5,343 bases of DNA from Endomicrobiia bacterium (GTDB lineage: Bacteria; Elusimicrobiota; Endomicrobiia; Endomicrobiales; Endomicrobiaceae). Of the stretch, positions 1 through 5,008 are shown piece after piece. The position numbers and the translations under genes were made by a program. The notes beneath the pieces were generated by a model that was given only the letters and a program-made list of their open reading frames with translations, searched no databases and was not told where the DNA came from. The stretch is taken from the NCBI GenBank assembly GCA_009782015.1, contig WQUP01000103.1, forward strand, positions 1 through 5,343, read 5' to 3'. Numbering within the stretch: the stretch's first letter is position 1; each line of letters starts with the position of its first letter.

Positions 1-273
1 ATTCGTTCAACTAAAGACAACTACAACCCCTCACCCAACGCTTCGCAAGTCCCAAGTAGTTGCGCTTTTCTCAAGTCAAGTGCACTACTTCCGGTGCGTT
101 CACATCTCGCGCCCGCGGCAGACTCGTCCTTCCCCGATTTAGACATTCGAGGACAGGCTCAATTCCTCGCACTGCCGCCCCGCAAGGTGCGAGGGAAGTG
201 AGAGATACCCATATTTATTGTGTGATACTTTTGAAACTCGCGCATAGTATTGATGCAGGGCGCCCGAAATAAA
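1..273. other. Non-coding left flank with small inverted repeats
   Basis: I see no supportable gene in this stretch. A 70-codon open frame (60-272) has no ribosome binding site and no recognisable protein character, and it is interrupted by palindromic DNA. Visible structure: CCTCGCAC at 165-172 pairs with GTGCGAGG at 187-194 across a 14-base loop. AAGTAGT at 54-60 pairs with ACTACTT at 84-90. CAACTAC at 18-24 pairs with GTAGTTG at 56-62, which competes with the previous stem. Neither hairpin is followed by a T-run, so I do not call a terminator. The stretch may be a decayed repeat or the 3' region of an upstream gene outside the window. Confidence 0.5.
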
Positions 274-371
274 GTTTGGAGTGTGGAGTGTGAAGAGTGG
301 AGTTAACAAAAGAAAGACTTTTAACATAAACTTTGCTTTTAACTCCACACTCCACCCTTCAAACTCCAAAC
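274..371. repeat. Heptamer-built inverted-repeat element upstream of the sigma gene
   Basis: Two 31-base arms, 274-304 and 341-371, are inverted copies matching at 26 of 31 positions; both outer ends read GTTTGGAGT from the outside. The arms are built from 7-base units of the form GTGRAGW, for example GTGGAGT at 283-289, GTGAAGA at 290-296 and GTGGAGT at 297-303. The 36-base centre is AT-rich and contains a small hairpin (AAAAG 308-312, CTTTT 318-322). The element ends 24 bases before the sigma factor start codon, just ahead of its ribosome binding site, so it would be in the mRNA leader or overlap the promoter. No target-site duplication is evident. The same 7-base consensus recurs at 4927-5008. 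Confidence 0.85.
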
Positions 372-383
372 TGTCTTAAAAAA

Positions 384-389
384 AAGGAG
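384..389 (+). promoter_or_regulatory. Ribosome binding site that fixes the sigma factor start
   Basis: AAGGAG lies six bases before the ATG at 396. It selects this start over an in-frame ATG at 333, which lies inside the repeat element and has no such site. Confidence 0.85.
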
Positions 390-395
390 CCGAAA

Positions 396-890
396 ATGAG
401 TTTTGAACAGGCTTATAGAGAGTTCTTCAAAATAATCTACTCCTATATCATTGTCCGCGTCCGAGAAGATAACACCGCTAAGGATATTGCCGCTCTCGTG
501 TGGCAGAAAGCGCTTAAGAAGTTTGACACTTTTGACGCAGGCAAAGGCAACATGAGCCAATGGCTCTTTACCATAGCCCGCAACGAGATAAATATGCACT
601 TCCGCCTTTACTATGTGAAGAAAGTTTTATCCCTGACAGGTTTTGAGGATACTGCTTTATCTTCCGAAAAAGACATAGAAGACAAGCTTACGGATGAACA
701 GGAAAAGCAGACGCTTCTTAAGGCCATGGAAACGCTGGACAAAAGGGAGCAGGATATCATCGCTCTCAAATTTTATTCGGGATTAAACAACCGCGAGATA
801 GCCGAAGTCGCCGGCATAAGCGAGTCCAATGCCGGAACTATAATCAACAGAAGCATAAACAAATTAAGAGTTTTATTGGAGGCAATATGA
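396..890 (+). CDS. ECF-type RNA polymerase sigma factor
   Basis: A 164-residue sigma-70 family protein that would direct core RNA polymerase to a dedicated promoter set, acting in the cytoplasm. Sigma region 2 covers about residues 5-72. It includes the core-binding helix around DIAALVWQKALKKF (30-43) and the -10 recognition stretch around WLFTIARNEI (56-65). An acidic linker follows (about 84-105). Region 4 covers about 107-161, with LDKREQDIIALKFY (114-127) and a helix-turn-helix NREIAEVAGISESNAGTI (132-149) ending in NKLR. Regions 1 and 3 are absent, as expected for the ECF group, and the length is typical. The start at 396 is chosen for its strong ribosome binding site; an upstream ATG at 333 would translate a repeat. 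The stop overlaps the next gene's start (ATGA), implying translational coupling to the membrane vWA protein, its probable regulator. Targets and stimulus cannot be read from the sequence. Confidence 0.93.
   Translation: MSFEQAYREFFKIIYSYIIVRVREDNTAKDIAALVWQKALKKFDTFDAGKGNMSQWLFTIARNEINMHFRLYYVKKVLSLTGFEDTALSSEKDIEDKLTDEQEKQTLLKAMETLDKREQDIIALKFYSGLNNREIAEVAGISESNAGTIINRSINKLRVLLEAI
878..882 (+). promoter_or_regulatory. Ribosome binding site of the vWA gene, inside the sigma gene
   Basis: GGAGG lies four bases before the ATG at 887 and within the last codons of the sigma gene. With the ATGA overlap it supports coupled translation of the two proteins. Confidence 0.8.
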
Positions 891-2737
891 AAAATATAGA
901 ACAAGAAATAATAGAGCGTTTCAAAAAGTTTGATTTTGATCCAAAAGGAACAATACAAAATCAGATTTTTAATAAGTTGTCAGCTGCTCCGGCGGCAAAA
1001 AAGAGACCGGCAGTCTCAAAACGCTTTGCCTTTGCCGCAGCTTTCGGGCTTTTGATAGTGCTGTTTGCGATAAATCATCCTGAGCTCAATGTAAGTAAAC
1101 CCCGTATGCAATCTTCCCCCGCTCAAAGAGTAAACGCTGAGGCAAACTTAGCATTTGAGAGTGTCCGGCGAGAGTCAAGTGTTAATAAAGCCGAGGCAAA
1201 AAGGTCGATGGAGGAGAAAGCATATAAGTGTGCCGAATTATTCAAAGGGCGTTGTGCCGATAGCGTAGCTGCCGCGCCGCAGAAATGTGCGGTTGTGGCT
1301 GTGACATATTCAGGGTCTGATTATAACGCCATGCAGGACGAAAGCTACAAAAAGTATGATGAAAATTCTTTCAAGTCAACGGCTTCGGATCCGCTTTCGA
1401 CTTTCTCGGCCGATGTTGACGCTGCGTCATACAATATAGTAAGGCGGGCAATAATGGCAGGCACAAAGCCGAATCCGGACTCCGTGAGAATAGAAGAGTT
1501 TATTAACTATTTCAATTATTCTTATCCGCAGCCTCAGGGCTCTGATCCCGTCAGCATGAACTTCGAATATACCGATTCCCCCTGGAACAAAGGGTTAAAG
1601 CTCGTAAAAATCGGCATAAAAGCCAAGGATATAGAAAAAGCCAACCTGCCGCCGAATAATCTTGTATTTTTGATAGATGTCTCCGGCTCCATGCAGGCTG
1701 AAAACAGGCTGCCGTTAGTCAAGAAATCGCTTAAAATGCTTGTTAACGAACTGCGCCCTAAAGACAGAGTTTCCATAGTAACTTATGCAAGCGGCGTAAA
1801 TGTAGCTCTTTCCGGAGCCAAAGGCAGCGACAAAGAAAAGATTCTCAATATAATCGATAATCTTCAAGCAAGCGGCGGCACAAGCGGCTCCGCGGGCTTG
1901 TCAGCGGCTTATGAAACCGCCAAAAAGAATTTCATAAAAAAAGGAAATAACAGAATAATTCTCGCTACGGACGGCGACTTCAATATCGGGCCAAGTTCCG
2001 AAAGCGAACTTGAAAACCAGATAACAGCTGCCCGCGATTCCGGCGTATTTTTAAGCGTTCTGGGTTTTGGCATGGGCAACTATAAAGATTCAAAAGTGCA
2101 GACGCTCGCCAATAAAGGCAACGGCAACTATGCTTATATCAACGACTTGTTCGAAGCGAGAAAAACTCTTGTAAAAGAATTCGGAGCAACGCTGTTTACG
2201 GTTGCTAAAGACGTTAAACTGCAGGTGGAGTTTAATCCGGCAGTTGTCGCGGCATACCGCCTTGTCGGTTATGAAAAAAGGGCGCTCAACGCGCAGGATT
2301 TTAACGACGACAAAAAAGATGCCGGAGAAATCGGAGCCGGACATACCGTTACGGTGATATATGAAATTGTCCCAGCCGGAGTCAAAAGCAAATATATGCC
2401 TAACGTGGAAACGCTTAAATATGCTAAAGCCGCCTCGGACAACAATGATGTTTTAACGCTCAAGCTGAGATATAAGGAGCCGAATTCCGATACGAGCAAA
2501 CTTATGGAAAAACAGCTTAAACAAGAAGAGTATGTACCGTTCGACAAAATGTCCGATGATATGCGTTTTGCGGCAAGCGTAGCGCAGTTCGGCCAGATAT
2601 TAAAAGACAGCCAATACAAAGGCGACATGACAATCGACGAAGTGATAAGCACAGCCAAGAAAGCCAAAGGCGCAGATGACGAGGGTTACAGAGCGGACTT
2701 TATTAAAGCAGCCGAAATGTATAAAATGATTCAATAA
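887..2737 (+). CDS. Membrane-anchored YfbK-type von Willebrand A protein, possible anti-sigma/sensor
   Basis: A 616-residue protein. Residues 1-46 are charged and predicted cytoplasmic, 47-62 form one hydrophobic helix (AFAAAFGLLIVLF core), and the rest should be extracytoplasmic. A variable linker (63-163) contains three cysteines (115, 123, 134). The remainder matches the YfbK architecture. A vWA N-terminal domain starts near STFSADVDAASYNIVRR (171-187) and contains RIEEFINYF (201-209). The vWA domain (about 256-430) has an intact metal site: DVSGS (D264, S266, S268), T332 in GGTSG, and D362 in ATDGDFNIG. A C-terminal DUF3520-like domain (about 435-612) ends in the conserved MRFAASVAQFGQIL and GYRADFI segments. 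YfbK relatives usually carry a lipoprotein or Sec signal; here there is no lipobox, only the helix. Overlap with an ECF sigma gene suggests that the N-terminal segment holds the sigma factor and the vWA domain binds an external ligand. That role is inference; no zinc-binding anti-sigma motif (HxxxCxxC) is present. Confidence 0.9.
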   Translation: MKNIEQEIIERFKKFDFDPKGTIQNQIFNKLSAAPAAKKRPAVSKRFAFAAAFGLLIVLFAINHPELNVSKPRMQSSPAQRVNAEANLAFESVRRESSVNKAEAKRSMEEKAYKCAELFKGRCADSVAAAPQKCAVVAVTYSGSDYNAMQDESYKKYDENSFKSTASDPLSTFSADVDAASYNIVRRAIMAGTKPNPDSVRIEEFINYFNYSYPQPQGSDPVSMNFEYTDSPWNKGLKLVKIGIKAKDIEKANLPPNNLVFLIDVSGSMQAENRLPLVKKSLKMLVNELRPKDRVSIVTYASGVNVALSGAKGSDKEKILNIIDNLQASGGTSGSAGLSAAYETAKKNFIKKGNNRIILATDGDFNIGPSSESELENQITAARDSGVFLSVLGFGMGNYKDSKVQTLANKGNGNYAYINDLFEARKTLVKEFGATLFTVAKDVKLQVEFNPAVVAAYRLVGYEKRALNAQDFNDDKKDAGEIGAGHTVTVIYEIVPAGVKSKYMPNVETLKYAKAASDNNDVLTLKLRYKEPNSDTSKLMEKQLKQEEYVPFDKMSDDMRFAASVAQFGQILKDSQYKGDMTIDEVISTAKKAKGADDEGYRADFIKAAEMYKMIQ

Positions 2738-2744
2738 ATAAAGA

Positions 2745-2787
2745 GAAGCTCCCCCTTACCGCGTTCCTCAGCCGGCGGGGGAGCTTC
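2745..2787. terminator. Perfect 11-bp hairpin after the vWA gene, probable terminator
   Basis: GAAGCTCCCCC (2745-2755) pairs perfectly with GGGGGAGCTTC (2777-2787) around a 21-base loop. It begins seven bases after the vWA stop codon. The T-rich side lies on the minus strand (TCTTTATTTATT read leftward from 2744), while the plus strand continues in AT-rich sequence without a T-run. It may end minus-strand transcripts arriving from the deacetylase gene, or act on both strands. The GC-rich loop and sharp edges would also fit a dispersed palindromic repeat. Confidence 0.55.
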
Positions 2788-2858
2788 AAGCATAAATATA
2801 ATAAGCAAACAGCGTTTTAAAATGAGTTTAAAATCTGGTTTCCCTAAAAACCATGTTT

Positions 2859-2976
2859 TGTCATTCCCGTACCCGATTAAGATATTCGAGTGTAAACTCC
2901 AGCTGGAATCCATGGTGTCTTTAAATTTATTAGACGAAAACGGCGAACGTGGATTCCCGTTTTCGCGGGAATGACA
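2859..2976. repeat. 118-bp palindromic element with TGTCATTCCCG ends
   Basis: The outer ends are perfect 11-base inverted repeats: TGTCATTCCCG at 2859-2869 and CGGGAATGACA at 2966-2976. The right end also forms its own hairpin: ATTCCCG (2953-2959) pairs with CGGGAAT (2966-2972) over a six-base loop, so the two pairings compete for the same arm. The interior has small palindromes (GAGT/ACTC at 2888-2899 and TCCAGCTGGA at 2898-2907) and no coding capacity. It looks like a MITE- or REP-like dispersed element. It shares the TGTCA...TGACA boundary with the element at 3789-3871. Confidence 0.7.
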
Positions 2977-3007
2977 CGGCGGGGCAGGAGTTTTTAGAGA
3001 TACCCAA

Positions 3008-3077
3008 TTCGTAATTGCCTTTTCGTAATTTCTGTTATTCTGTCTTTGATTCGTAATTCGTAATTTGTAATTCGTAA
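3008..3077. repeat. AT-rich tandem array of 7-base units (TTCGTAA)
   Basis: Seventy bases fall into ten consecutive 7-base blocks. TTCGTAA occurs at 3008, 3022, 3050, 3057 and 3071, with TTTGTAA at 3064. The blocks at 3015, 3029, 3036 and 3043 have diverged, yet the register is kept exactly across them. The last four blocks (3050-3077) form the clean tandem part. The 12-base string TTCGTAATTGCC occurs at both 3008 and 3071. The array ends nine bases beyond the deacetylase stop codon, so it forms the 3' untranslated part of that gene's mRNA if transcribed. Confidence 0.8.
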
Positions 3078-3086
3078 TTGCCGTTA

Positions 3087-3767
3087 TTATATGTCTTCAA
3101 ACGAAATGACTTCGATTTGTTTGTCTTTGAGATATTGCATGAGATTTGGGTCGCAGCATCTGGCGATCTCGTATTCGCGCCAGATTTCGTTAAATCCGGG
3201 ATGAGTCATAAGTTCTGCGGTCTCAAAAGATTCGTCGACGTTTTCCCAATACCAGCCGGCTATAAAATGCGGGCAGAACTTTACTCCGTTTTCCGATACA
3301 AGTTTGCGCATCTCTCCGGCAAAATCTTCGTTGTCATAAAAACCGCGGAAAAAACGTATCGGCACATTAAGCTCTTTCGCCTTTTGAACTACCACAGGCA
3401 AAACTTCAGGATGCATATGCGCGTGATGATGGCTGTCCAAGTGCGATAATTTAAGCCCTGCATTTAAAAACTTGTCCAGCTGCCTGTCGACTGCGTCTTC
3501 TATCTCCGATGGCGACAGTTTCGGTATTTTAAAGCCGCTTACGCGCCCCTCGGGCCTCTTAATTTCGAACATAGAGTCCAAATCTATATGCAGGCCTGTT
3601 TTTAAATCAGGGTTTTCTTTTGAAAGAGAAACGGCATCGTCAAAAGCTTCCCTGTCGGTTAAGACGGTTGCGCTTTTTACGATGCCGTTTTTATGGGCGT
3701 AGATTATGCCTTCGTTTATTTTCTTAGTGTATCCGAAATCATCGGCGTTGACGATAAGGCGTTTCAT
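3087..3767 (-). CDS. YdjC/ChbG-family carbohydrate deacetylase
   Basis: A 226-residue protein of the YdjC family, metal-dependent enzymes that remove acetyl groups from N-acetylated sugars. E. coli ChbG acts on chitooligosaccharides; HpnK relatives sit in hopanoid pathways. The diagnostic motifs are present: RLIVNADDFGYT at residues 3-14 (metal-binding D9/D10), GLHIDL at 58-63 (H60), and the histidine-rich HLDSHHHAHMHP at 109-120. The C-terminal ELMTHPGF motif is also kept. At 226 residues it is slightly compact but appears complete. I chose the ATG at 3767 because the family begins MKRLIVNADDFG. A GTG at 3794 in the same frame would add nine residues and falls in the repeat. The ribosome binding site is weak (AAAGAG about a dozen bases upstream). 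No signal peptide is seen, so it is probably cytoplasmic. The true substrate cannot be told; asd lies upstream on the same strand, 115 bases away. Confidence 0.92.
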   Translation of the reverse strand: MKRLIVNADDFGYTKKINEGIIYAHKNGIVKSATVLTDREAFDDAVSLSKENPDLKTGLHIDLDSMFEIKRPEGRVSGFKIPKLSPSEIEDAVDRQLDKFLNAGLKLSHLDSHHHAHMHPEVLPVVVQKAKELNVPIRFFRGFYDNEDFAGEMRKLVSENGVKFCPHFIAGWYWENVDESFETAELMTHPGFNEIWREYEIARCCDPNLMQYLKDKQIEVISFEDI

Positions 3768-3788
3768 TGTACCGAGTATCTCTTTGGC

Positions 3789-3871
3789 TGTCACCCTGAG
3801 AGGATTTTGTCCTCGAAGGGTCTAGAGTCTAGATCCTTCGTCGGAAACAAAGTTTCCTTCTCAGGATGACA
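3789..3871. repeat. 83-bp cloverleaf-forming palindromic element between asd and the deacetylase gene
   Basis: Outer arms 3789-3800 and 3860-3871 pair at 11 of 12 positions (TGTCACCCTGAG against CTCAGGATGACA). Inside are three hairpins arranged side by side. The first is AGGA/TCCT (3801-3804, 3810-3813). The second is a 27-base palindrome with 13 pairs, one of them G-T, around base 3827 (3814-3840). The third is GGAAAC/GTTTCC with an AAA loop (3843-3857). Almost every base is paired, giving a four-way junction in single-stranded DNA or RNA. The element fills most of the asd-deacetylase gap: 11 bases separate it from the asd stop codon and 21 from the deacetylase ATG. It contains no transposase, and is best read as a REP/MITE-type mobile repeat. 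It would be transcribed if the two genes share an mRNA. Confidence 0.8.
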
Positions 3872-3882
3872 AAGCCGGATTT

Positions 3883-4902
3883 TTACACCAACCCGTTTTT
3901 TACAAGCGTTTCGGCGATTTCAACCGCGTTTAGCGCGGCGCCTTTAAGAAGGTTGTCGGAAACGACCCAGAAAGTGATTCCATTGCCTTTTGTGGATATG
4001 TCCTGCCTTATTCTGCCGACATAAGTCGTCTGCATGTTTTCGGCATACAGCGGCATGGGATACTTTTTGTTTTCAGGATCGTCCATAAGCTGTATTCCAG
4101 GAGCTTTAGACAAAAGCTCTTTTGTCTTCTCAGGCGAAAGCGGCTTTTCGGTTTCTATCCATACGTTTTCCGAGTGCGAACGGAAAACCGGAACTCTCAC
4201 GCATGTGGCGCTGACTTCTATGGAGCTGTCGCCCATTATTTTTTTCGTCTCGTTCGTCATCTTCATCTCTTCTTTGGTATATCCGTTCTCGGTGAAAACG
4301 TCTATCTGCGGTATAAGATTAAAAGCGATCTGATACTGGAATTTGTTTGCCGCCGGAATAGTCTCGCCTTTTGCCCAGGCTTTTGTCTGCGCGTCAAGTT
4401 CGTTCATCCCTTTCTGCCCTGCTCCTGAAACAGACTGATATGTCGAAACAATCACTCTTTTAATTTTTGCGTAATCATGCAGAGGTTTGAGCGCGACAAC
4501 CATCTGTATTGTCGAGCAGTTAGGGTTTGCTATGAGCTTTTTATCTTTTTTAAGGTCATGCGGATTTACTTCAGGCACGACAAGCGGGATTTCCTTATCC
4601 ATTCTCCACGCGCTTGAGTTGTCTATCACAAAACAGCCGTCTGCCGCAAAAAAAGGAGCGAACTCTTTAGACACCGTCGCGCCCGCGCTGAAAAGCGCTA
4701 TTTCCACGCCTTTTCCGCCGTCTTTAGTCAAAAGTTCGACTTTGACGTCTTTGCCGTTATATTTAAGCGTTTTGCCGGCGGATCTTTCCGAAGCCAAAAG
4801 CTTTATGCTCTCCACAGGAAACTTCCTGCTTTCAAGCATTTTAATCATTTCAAGACCTACTGCGCCCGTCGCGCCAACTACCGCCACTTTGTACTTTTTC
4901 AT
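3883..4902 (-). CDS. asd: Aspartate-semialdehyde dehydrogenase
   Basis: A complete 339-residue cytoplasmic enzyme. It reduces L-aspartyl-4-phosphate to L-aspartate-4-semialdehyde with NADPH, the branch point leading to lysine and diaminopimelate, threonine and methionine. The N-terminal nucleotide-binding loop is GATGAVG (10-16). The catalytic cysteine is C129 in NPNCSTIQ, preceded by the DNSSAWRM motif (94-101). The substrate-side residues R236 and H243 are in VRVPVFRSHS, with the spacing expected for the substrate arginine and the catalytic base. The QSVSGAG loop (156-162) is also intact. Length and motifs fit the shorter Bacillus-like bacterial class. The start is supported by GGGAGAG just upstream. 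A heptamer inverted repeat lies immediately ahead of the gene and a cloverleaf repeat immediately behind it. All catalytic residues are present, so I expect a working enzyme. Confidence 0.97.
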   Translation of the reverse strand: MKKYKVAVVGATGAVGLEMIKMLESRKFPVESIKLLASERSAGKTLKYNGKDVKVELLTKDGGKGVEIALFSAGATVSKEFAPFFAADGCFVIDNSSAWRMDKEIPLVVPEVNPHDLKKDKKLIANPNCSTIQMVVALKPLHDYAKIKRVIVSTYQSVSGAGQKGMNELDAQTKAWAKGETIPAANKFQYQIAFNLIPQIDVFTENGYTKEEMKMTNETKKIMGDSSIEVSATCVRVPVFRSHSENVWIETEKPLSPEKTKELLSKAPGIQLMDDPENKKYPMPLYAENMQTTYVGRIRQDISTKGNGITFWVVSDNLLKGAALNAVEIAETLVKNGLV

Positions 4903-4906
4903 CTTA

Positions 4907-4913
4907 CTCTCCC
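4907..4913 (-). promoter_or_regulatory. Ribosome binding site of asd
   Basis: GGGAGAG on the minus strand lies four bases before the ATG at 4902. It sits in the short unique stretch between the gene and the heptamer inverted repeat. Confidence 0.75.
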
Positions 4914-4926
4914 ATTTTTAACGGCA

Positions 4927-5008
4927 GAGTGGAGATTGAAGAGTGAGGAGTGGAAATACGACAACTGTGCCTGCCGTATCTTCACTCTTCACTCTTCACT
5001 CTTCACTC
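4927..5008. repeat. Heptamer inverted repeat between the AbiEii-like gene and asd
   Basis: The right arm is a perfect tandem (TTCACTC)4 at 4981-5008. The left arm (4927-4954) is four 7-base units on the opposite strand: GAGTGGA, GATTGAA, GAGTGAG and GAGTGGA. The arms pair at 24 of 28 positions, with three of the four mismatches being G opposite T. The stem continues after one mismatch with ATACG (4956-4960) and CGTAT (4975-4979), leaving a 14-base loop. A further pair, ACGGCAG (4921-4927) and CTGCCGT (4971-4977), gives an alternative fold. The element starts right at the AbiEii-like stop codon and ends shortly before the asd ribosome binding site, filling the gap. Its unit matches the GTGRAGW consensus of 274-371 in rotated register. 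Confidence 0.88.

Larger units (their letters stand above)
2738..3086. other. Convergent intergenic region filled with repeats
   Basis: This 349-base gap separates the plus-strand vWA gene from the minus-strand deacetylase gene. I see no coding sequence in it. In order it holds the hairpin at 2745-2787, a small stem TGGTTT/AAACCA (2836-2841 and 2848-2853), the element with TGTCATTCCCG ends (2859-2976), and a 7-base-register AT-rich array (3008-3077). Confidence 0.8.

Noticed and set aside
218..250. Sigma-70 promoter (TTGTGT ... TAGTAT) for the sigma operon
   Set aside because: The spacing is 21 bases, too long for a convincing promoter. A TGAAAC ECF-like -35 at 232-237 has no clear -10 partner.
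60..272. A 70-codon plus-strand open frame in the left flank
   Set aside because: No ribosome binding site, arginine-rich low-complexity product without recognisable character, and it overlaps palindromic DNA.
333..395. In-frame upstream start for the sigma factor adding 21 residues
   Set aside because: The extension is translated from the right arm of the heptamer inverted repeat, and the strong ribosome binding site serves the ATG at 396.
2836..2859. Terminator from TGGTTT/AAACCA stem followed by TGTTTTG
   Set aside because: Only a six-base AT-rich stem and a broken, short T-run; too weak to call.
3768..3794. GTG start adding nine residues to the deacetylase
   Set aside because: The GTG lies in the terminus of the cloverleaf repeat and the family begins at MKRLIVNADDFG.
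3789..3871. tRNA or tRNA-like gene because of the cloverleaf shape
   Set aside because: No T-loop or D-loop consensus, wrong arm and loop lengths (AAA triloop, 13-bp palindromic arm), and no CCA-side discriminator. It is better explained as a palindromic repeat.
4487..4921. 144-codon plus-strand open frame
   Set aside because: It is antisense to the N-terminal half of asd, whose motifs are unmistakable. The serine/leucine-rich composition is typical of a shadow frame.
4981..5008. CRISPR-like array
   Set aside because: The unit is only seven bases and directly tandem with no spacers; no cas genes are in the window.
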